From contig BRLC01000022.1 of NCBI GenBank assembly GCA_024343425.1, positions 1-55,457 of the forward strand: a stretch of DNA of 55,457 nucleotides, in the 5' to 3' direction. The notes beneath the pieces were generated by a model. That model had not been told where the DNA came from. It did no database searches and saw only the letters and a list, made by a program, of their open reading frames with translations. Made by a program: the position numbers and the translations under genes. Numbering within the stretch: the stretch's first letter is position 1; the number at the start of each line of letters is the position of its first letter. Below are positions 51,369-55,457 of the stretch, in pieces. The DNA is from Rhizobiaceae bacterium MnEN-MB40S (GTDB taxonomy: Bacteria; Pseudomonadota; Alphaproteobacteria; Rhizobiales; Rhizobiaceae).

Positions 51369-52511
51369 ATGCGAGGTTTCATCATTGGTTCGATAATGGC
51401 GGCGATAGCGGTCATGGCGCCGGGCGCCGGCGCTGCGGCCGACGATGATCCCCTGCTTGAGACGATCGCGCAGCAATCGGGCGGCGCCTTCATGGCGGCG
51501 ACCGGCGTTCCTGCATTGATCCTGGCGGTCGTCCATGACGGAAAGTCTGTTGTGGTCGGCTTCGGCGAGCGGGCGGGGCCCGGTTCGCCGGCGCCTGACG
51601 GGTCCACCATTTTCCGGACAGGCTCGCTTTACAAGACTTTCAGCGGGGCGATGCTCTCCAGCCTGGTTTCCGAAGGCAAGCTGGGCTTTGAAGACCGTCC
51701 CGGGACTCACTTGAAATGGGACATCGAATGGCCTGCCCTGGCCGGCCGCGACATCCGCGTCATCGACCTTGCGACCCATGCAAGCGGTTTGCCGCGGGAT
51801 CTTGTCCTGCCCGAGGGCCAGACGCTCGATCCCGCCGCCTCGGTCGACCAGTCGATTTTCGAGGCGACCTTCAGTCGACCGCTTCTCTTCGCGCCCGGGA
51901 CCGGTGTGAGCTACTCCAATGTCGGTTTCGATCTCCTGTCCCACGTCATGGCGGCCGCGGCGGGCGAGCCCTATTTCGACTATCTGACAAAGAAGATCCT
52001 GCAGCCCAACGGGTTCACGTCGACAACGCTGACGCCGGATGCGAGCCAGCTTGCCAATCGCCTGCATGGACAAAGCCCCGCCGGAAAGGAAATTCCCGAC
52101 GCCGGCGTCGCGCCCGCCGACGCATCCGGCGGCTTTTTCTCGACAGCCGACGATATGGTGCGCTGGCTCTCATGGCACCTGCGCGCCGAGCGGGACGATG
52201 ACGCCGGGATACGCCTGCTTGACCACGCCCAGTGGATGTCGCGGGACGGTCTGTCGCCGGTCTTCCTTTCGACCGCCGAGATCGGCCGGATGGACGCGAT
52301 GGGGCTCGCCTGGGTGATCATGCACCCGGATGGCGACCGGCCGCTCGTCTATCAGAAGACCGGCGCGCGCTCGGGCATCGTCAGCCACTTCGCGTTTTCA
52401 CCGGCCCGCGGCGTCGGCGTGTTCGCCGCCATCAACCGTTTCGACGTCTCGGCCACCGAACAGCTCGGCGCGCTCGCCAACACGATCATCACCGATCTTG
52501 CTTCGCGGTGA
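51369..52511 (+). CDS. Serine hydrolase of the beta-lactamase/penicillin-binding protein fold
   Basis: 380 aa from the ATG at 51369 (GGGAG upstream); the longer ORF reading would hide the signal peptide MRGFIIGSIMAAIAVMAPGAGA. Class C-like motifs: S86-LY-K89 (SxxK), Y182-S-N184 (YxN) and a late KTGARSG replacing KTG-type box three. These place it among the AmpC/esterase EstB/D-aminopeptidase-like proteins exported to the periplasm. It may be an esterase, peptidase or beta-lactamase-related enzyme; there is no ampR-like neighbour. It stands alone. Confidence 0.88.
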   Translation: MRGFIIGSIMAAIAVMAPGAGAAADDDPLLETIAQQSGGAFMAATGVPALILAVVHDGKSVVVGFGERAGPGSPAPDGSTIFRTGSLYKTFSGAMLSSLVSEGKLGFEDRPGTHLKWDIEWPALAGRDIRVIDLATHASGLPRDLVLPEGQTLDPAASVDQSIFEATFSRPLLFAPGTGVSYSNVGFDLLSHVMAAAAGEPYFDYLTKKILQPNGFTSTTLTPDASQLANRLHGQSPAGKEIPDAGVAPADASGGFFSTADDMVRWLSWHLRAERDDDAGIRLLDHAQWMSRDGLSPVFLSTAEIGRMDAMGLAWVIMHPDGDRPLVYQKTGARSGIVSHFAFSPARGVGVFAAINRFDVSATEQLGALANTIITDLASR

Positions 52512-52990
52512 GGCATTTGCCGCCTGCCGCCATCGGTTGAATACACTTGCGATTTTCAAGGCCGATCAGCCCGGCGACATGGACCGCAGACGCCCACGCG
52601 CACGTCTTGTGCCTCAACGCCCAGACGGACGGCTCGGGCATCGCTTCAAACCGTCTTGCCAATCCCGGTTCATGACGGGCCCCTCCGGCGGCCGACCTCT
52701 CGTGACCCAAGCAAAATCGCTCCTGGAAACCCTCAAACGCCCACGAAACTGTAAATCCGTCAAACTGACGCCGGCGTAAACTGCTGATTATCGATCGATT
52801 TTTTCCAATGCCTTGACCCCGGTCTGTCGGGTCAATGCGGCAACGCGCACCGCTTCTGGGACGGATTGTTTGATAACATAAAGCTTATCATTCTTGATAT
52901 TTTAATCAGCTATTGCTTATTAAATAGCACAATATTAATAAGCTATATATTATTATAAAGGCGAATATTAATAAGACATAGGTTATCAAG
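52512..52990. promoter_or_regulatory. Intergenic region with hairpin and AT-rich operator-like repeats before the mystery A/B pair
   Basis: 479 bp without a gene. A stem (TTGACCC/GGGTCAA, 52813-52835) sits in the first part. The last 120 bp are strikingly AT-rich. They contain TGATAA-N8-TTATCA (52871-52890), CTTATTAA (52916-52923) and two exact copies of AATATTAATAAG (52931-52942 and 52964-52975). The TTAATAAG element therefore occurs once inverted and twice direct just upstream of an HTH protein gene: a likely autoregulatory operator array. Confidence 0.6.
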
Positions 52991-53455
52991 ATGAAGCCGC
53001 AAGAAAGGGCTGTAGCCCGGAGAAAGCTGGATAAGAGGTTGATGCAACTGCATAATGCCGATTATGCAAGACCGCCGAGCGGCTGGGTCAAGGCAATCCG
53101 TGAAGCGCTCGGCATGACGACAGCCCAGCTTGCCCGTAGAATCGGGGTGAGCCAGCCACGCGTTGTAGAGATTGAGAGGAATGAAAAAACCGGCGCAATC
53201 ACGCTCGACTCTCTGGAGCGCGCTGCGCGGGCGCTCGACTGCGAACTGGTTTACGCTCTCGTGCCCAGACAATCATTGGAAGAGATGGTGAACAACCGCG
53301 CCATGAAGCGCGCGCGCAATCAGCTTGCGCATGCCAGCCATTCGATGGCGCTGGAGGACCAGGCCGTCACCAGTGATGATGCGCAGGAACAACTCAGGCA
53401 GCTGGCCCGGCAGATTCTTGACAAACCCGGCTCTGGCCTGTGGAACGATCAATGA
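52991..53455 (+). CDS. Mobile mystery protein A (HTH protein)
   Basis: 154 aa. An XRE-type HTH lies at about 35-85: WVKAIREALGMTTAQLARRIGVSQPRVVEIE, then ITLDSLERAARALDCELVYALVP. The whole protein matches the family known as mobile mystery protein A, always paired with protein B. The ribosome-binding site is weak. Its stop overlaps protein B (ATGA). It is probably the DNA-binding antitoxin-like partner acting on the TTAATAAG repeats upstream; that role is inferred. Confidence 0.9.
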   Translation: MKPQERAVARRKLDKRLMQLHNADYARPPSGWVKAIREALGMTTAQLARRIGVSQPRVVEIERNEKTGAITLDSLERAARALDCELVYALVPRQSLEEMVNNRAMKRARNQLAHASHSMALEDQAVTSDDAQEQLRQLARQILDKPGSGLWNDQ

Positions 53456-54039
53456 TCGGCCTTCCGGACCAGCCGGACGATGCGGCGACCCCGCTCGATG
53501 ATGAAGAAAAAGACGGACTAATCCCCTCTTATGTCACGTTGCGCAGCGAGCTGAATGAAGCCGAGCAAGCCAATATCCTCGAAGCGCAGGAATGGGCGTT
53601 TGGCCGCAGGCGCAAAGTCCTGGACGAACAGTTCCTGAAGAATTTGCACAAAAGGATGTATGGCAGTGTCTGGAGGTGGGCTGGCCAGTATCGGCGAAGC
53701 GGCAAGAATATTGGCGTCGACGCCTATACGATCCCGCAAGCTGTCAATCAGCTTGTCGCCGATACAGGCTACTGGATCGACCACGGCGCCTATCCAATCG
53801 ATGAAATCGCTGCGCAGTTTCATCACAGGCTCGTGCAGATCCATTGCTATCCCAATGGCAATGGCCGCCATGCAAGGCTGGCGACAGACCTGCTGCTTGT
53901 ATCCATGAACCAGCCGCGATTTTCATGGGGCAGTAAAAGTCTTGTCGATCCCGGCGAAACGCGTCGTCGCTATATCACTGCGCTGCGCGCTGCTGATCAT
54001 AATGACACCGGTCCGCTGATGGATTTTGTCCGCAGCTGA
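53452..54039 (+). CDS. Mobile mystery protein B (Fic/DOC domain)
   Basis: 195 aa from the ATG at 53452. The Fic core reads H131-CYPNGNGRHAR, with the catalytic His and the GNGR anion hole. Compared with HxFx(D/E)GNGRxxR, Phe is Tyr and the metal-binding acid is Asn (N135). LHKRMYGSVWRWAGQYR is the conserved flap region of mystery B proteins. Fic enzymes transfer AMP or other groups from nucleotides to target proteins. I see no clear (S/T)xxxE(G/N) inhibitory helix in it or in protein A. Toxin-antitoxin-like behaviour is suspected for this pair but is not proven. Confidence 0.9.
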   Translation: MIGLPDQPDDAATPLDDEEKDGLIPSYVTLRSELNEAEQANILEAQEWAFGRRRKVLDEQFLKNLHKRMYGSVWRWAGQYRRSGKNIGVDAYTIPQAVNQLVADTGYWIDHGAYPIDEIAAQFHHRLVQIHCYPNGNGRHARLATDLLLVSMNQPRFSWGSKSLVDPGETRRRYITALRAADHNDTGPLMDFVRS

Positions 54040-54349
54040 TCGAGACCGTTAAAGCAGGCAGCGCCAGCATACCGCTCGCGGTTATTTTATCCGGATGAAT
54101 ACAAGGCATGTTGAGACGATTCCGTCAGAATACCCTTGTTGTGATTAGAAACCGGACGGACAGGGTTGCGGCGTGCTGTAACGAGCCGCCCCGAATGATC
54201 GACAGGGAAACTATCGGGAAATTGGACAACCTGGTCCGATAGCCTCAGGCCGGACGGTGAACCTGCGGTCTGACGTGGAAGCCGCGCAATCCGCAAATCT
54301 TTTGGTTGGATCCAGGCCGACAGCGCCGTTTTGTAACAAGATGCGCTGT
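54040..54349. other. 310-bp gene-free stretch
   Basis: No coding sequence on either strand reads like a protein, and no RNA gene or repeat is recognised. It separates the mystery A/B pair from the acetyltransferase. Confidence 0.5.
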
Positions 54350-54808
54350 TTACGGGATGCTGCGCGTCATGAAGACGCTTTCGGGGTCTTCCCGATACGG
54401 CTCGAATGGGCGGCAATACGCAAAGCCATATCGCTCGTACAACGCGCGCGCCGCGGCTGAGGCGCCGCGGCTGCCAGTTTCCAGCGATATCCTTTTGAGG
54501 CCGCGTGAGGCGGCCTCCTCGAGCACGACCCTGACTAGCGAACCGCCAACTCCGCGCCCCCTCGCTCGCGGGAGTACGTGCATCGACTTTAGCTCACCGT
54601 GATCGTCTTCGACAATCTTCAAGCCCGCGATGCCGACGCAATCTTCACCGTCCCAGGCCGCGAAGAGTTGGACGCCGCTCCTGGCGTAATCAGCAAGGTC
54701 AATATGGTGATTGCTTTCGGCCGGATAGTGCGCGTCGCCATGTGCGACATGCGCCATGATGATGTGGGCCACCGGGGCATGCTTCGGGTCAGCGACGCGG
54801 ATTTCCAT
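54350..54808 (-). CDS. GNAT family N-acetyltransferase
   Basis: 152 aa from the ATG at 54808 ([13 protein letters not shown]); the 93-codon in-frame extension upstream is low-complexity and not protein-like. Acetyl-CoA motif A is [19 protein letters not shown] (R/QxxGxG/A), followed by [23 protein letters not shown]. Such small GNATs acetylate amines on metabolites, antibiotics or protein N-termini. Nothing nearby indicates the substrate. Confidence 0.9.
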   Translation of the reverse strand: MEIRVADPKHAPVAHIIMAHVAHGDAHYPAESNHHIDLADYARSGVQLFAAWDGEDCVGIAGLKIVEDDHGELKSMHVLPRARGRGVGGSLVRVVLEEAASRGLKRISLETGSRGASAAARALYERYGFAYCRPFEPYREDPESVFMTRSIP

Positions 54809-55457
54809 TGGCAAGCGTTCCTGTTTTCGGCTCCCGACACTACCAATTGACCGAGTTCCGGGGCAAGCGTTCCGCTCTCCCAAGGTACGGACCTTTTTTG
54901 CACAGACTTGTGAGAGTCCATTCGTACACTCTTCCGTCTGTGGCTTCCCCCGTACCCCCGGTGTTGTCTTGGCATTCCTATACTGACGACTCGCGGCACC
55001 CAGGGTCACCTTGAGTCCACCCTGGCCACTCTCAGAGCGTCGCAGGAGCGGATGTACAAACGGATGTACATAAGTGCCCCTTCCCATCGAACCGTCGATC
55101 TGCTAACTGGTTGATTACATTGAAAGTCAGGTCCGCTGCGATACCTGTGATGGGAACCGACCCAGCCTCTGAGCACCATTACTCCCTGGGTAAACTGCAG
55201 TAACCCTCTGATTTCCAATGGTTTAACTGTTGGATCCCATCCGGAGGGATGTACATATGGTTTTGTGTTTTACATTGAAAAGCCAATGAACAACTCAGCA
55301 AAGAACTGTCAGCGATAATAGCCGTGACAAACCGCGACAAGCAAAGCCCAACCAGTGGCACATTAGGCTTAACTGGCTTCGATTGGATACGAACTGGGCC
55401 GGGTGTCGTTGGCCGGACGCAACCAGTAGCAATTGTTATCGCGCTAGGTGTTGTTGC
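54809..55457. other. Gene-poor right end with short GGATGTACA repeats
   Basis: 649 bp with no convincing gene to the window edge; the small frames here lack protein-like composition. The decamer CGGATGTACA occurs twice 12 bp apart (55050-55059 and 55062-55071), and GGATGTACA again at 55247-55255. It could be the edge of a mobile segment or the leader of a gene outside the window; no integrase, attachment site or tRNA end was seen. Confidence 0.4.

Noticed and set aside
52860..52990. Origin of replication (AT-rich region with repeats)
   Set aside because: There are no DnaA boxes or replication genes; the repeats fit an operator for the adjacent HTH gene better.

Overview
The window is GC-rich alphaproteobacterial DNA and looks chromosomal. 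Gene content points to Hyphomicrobiales (rhizobia and relatives): a uronate dehydrogenase of the Agrobacterium type, a polyhydroxyalkanoate synthase / MaoC-phosphate acetyltransferase / FabI operon, a NodD-like LysR regulator, a LigAB-like ring-cleavage enzyme and many tightly overlapping (ATGA) operons. This placement is inferred from protein recognition, not from a marker gene. No rRNA, tRNA, CRISPR array or complete insertion sequence was found.

Layout. 1-2.9 kb (minus): a truncated isocitrate lyase/PEP mutase-family gene, ada, and a TauE/SafE exporter. 3.1-6.0 kb (plus): alpha/beta hydrolase, fatty acid desaturase and uronate dehydrogenase, followed by sodC (minus) and a small unknown gene. 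7.0-8.3 kb: a nitroreductase-marR pair under a perfect 28-bp palindromic operator. 8.3-12.3 kb (minus): phaC, MaoC-Pta and fabI. 12.5-14.1 kb: a proline racemase-family enzyme of probable 3-hydroxyproline dehydratase type, with an Lrp regulator. 14.1-20.6 kb: a RutA-like flavin monooxygenase locus with three flavin reductases (two are a duplicated pair), a RidA protein and an SsuABC/TauABC-type ABC transporter. 20.7-22.2 kb: a diguanylate cyclase with a duplicated PAS-like sensor.

22.5-47.5 kb is a large accessory catabolic island. It encodes a phytoene-desaturase-like oxidoreductase, an FrsA-type hydrolase, five classical or extended short-chain dehydrogenases plus an NmrA-like reductase, a HisD-like dehydrogenase, a cupin, a fumarylacetoacetase-family hydrolase, two unrelated ring-cleavage dioxygenases (VOC type and LigAB type), an amidohydrolase-family decarboxylase-like protein, an FAD aromatic hydroxylase, an ABM-type monooxygenase, a glutathione transferase, an SMP-30 lactonase-like protein and a second NitT/TauT-type ABC transporter. 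Two TetR regulators and one LysR regulator lie inside it. A 16-bp operator, TTGGT-N6-ACCAA, occurs exactly six times at its promoters, with three degenerate copies, so the divergent operons probably form one local regulon. This is the most interesting part of the window: a coordinated aromatic (or aromatic-like) degradation pathway whose substrate I cannot name.

47.7-50.8 kb is a standard valine catabolic operon (isobutyryl-CoA dehydrogenase, 3-hydroxyisobutyryl-CoA hydrolase, mmsB). The right end holds a beta-lactamase-fold serine hydrolase, a mobile mystery protein A/B pair (HTH plus Fic) behind an AT-rich operator-like region, a GNAT acetyltransferase, and gene-poor sequence that may be the edge of a mobile segment.
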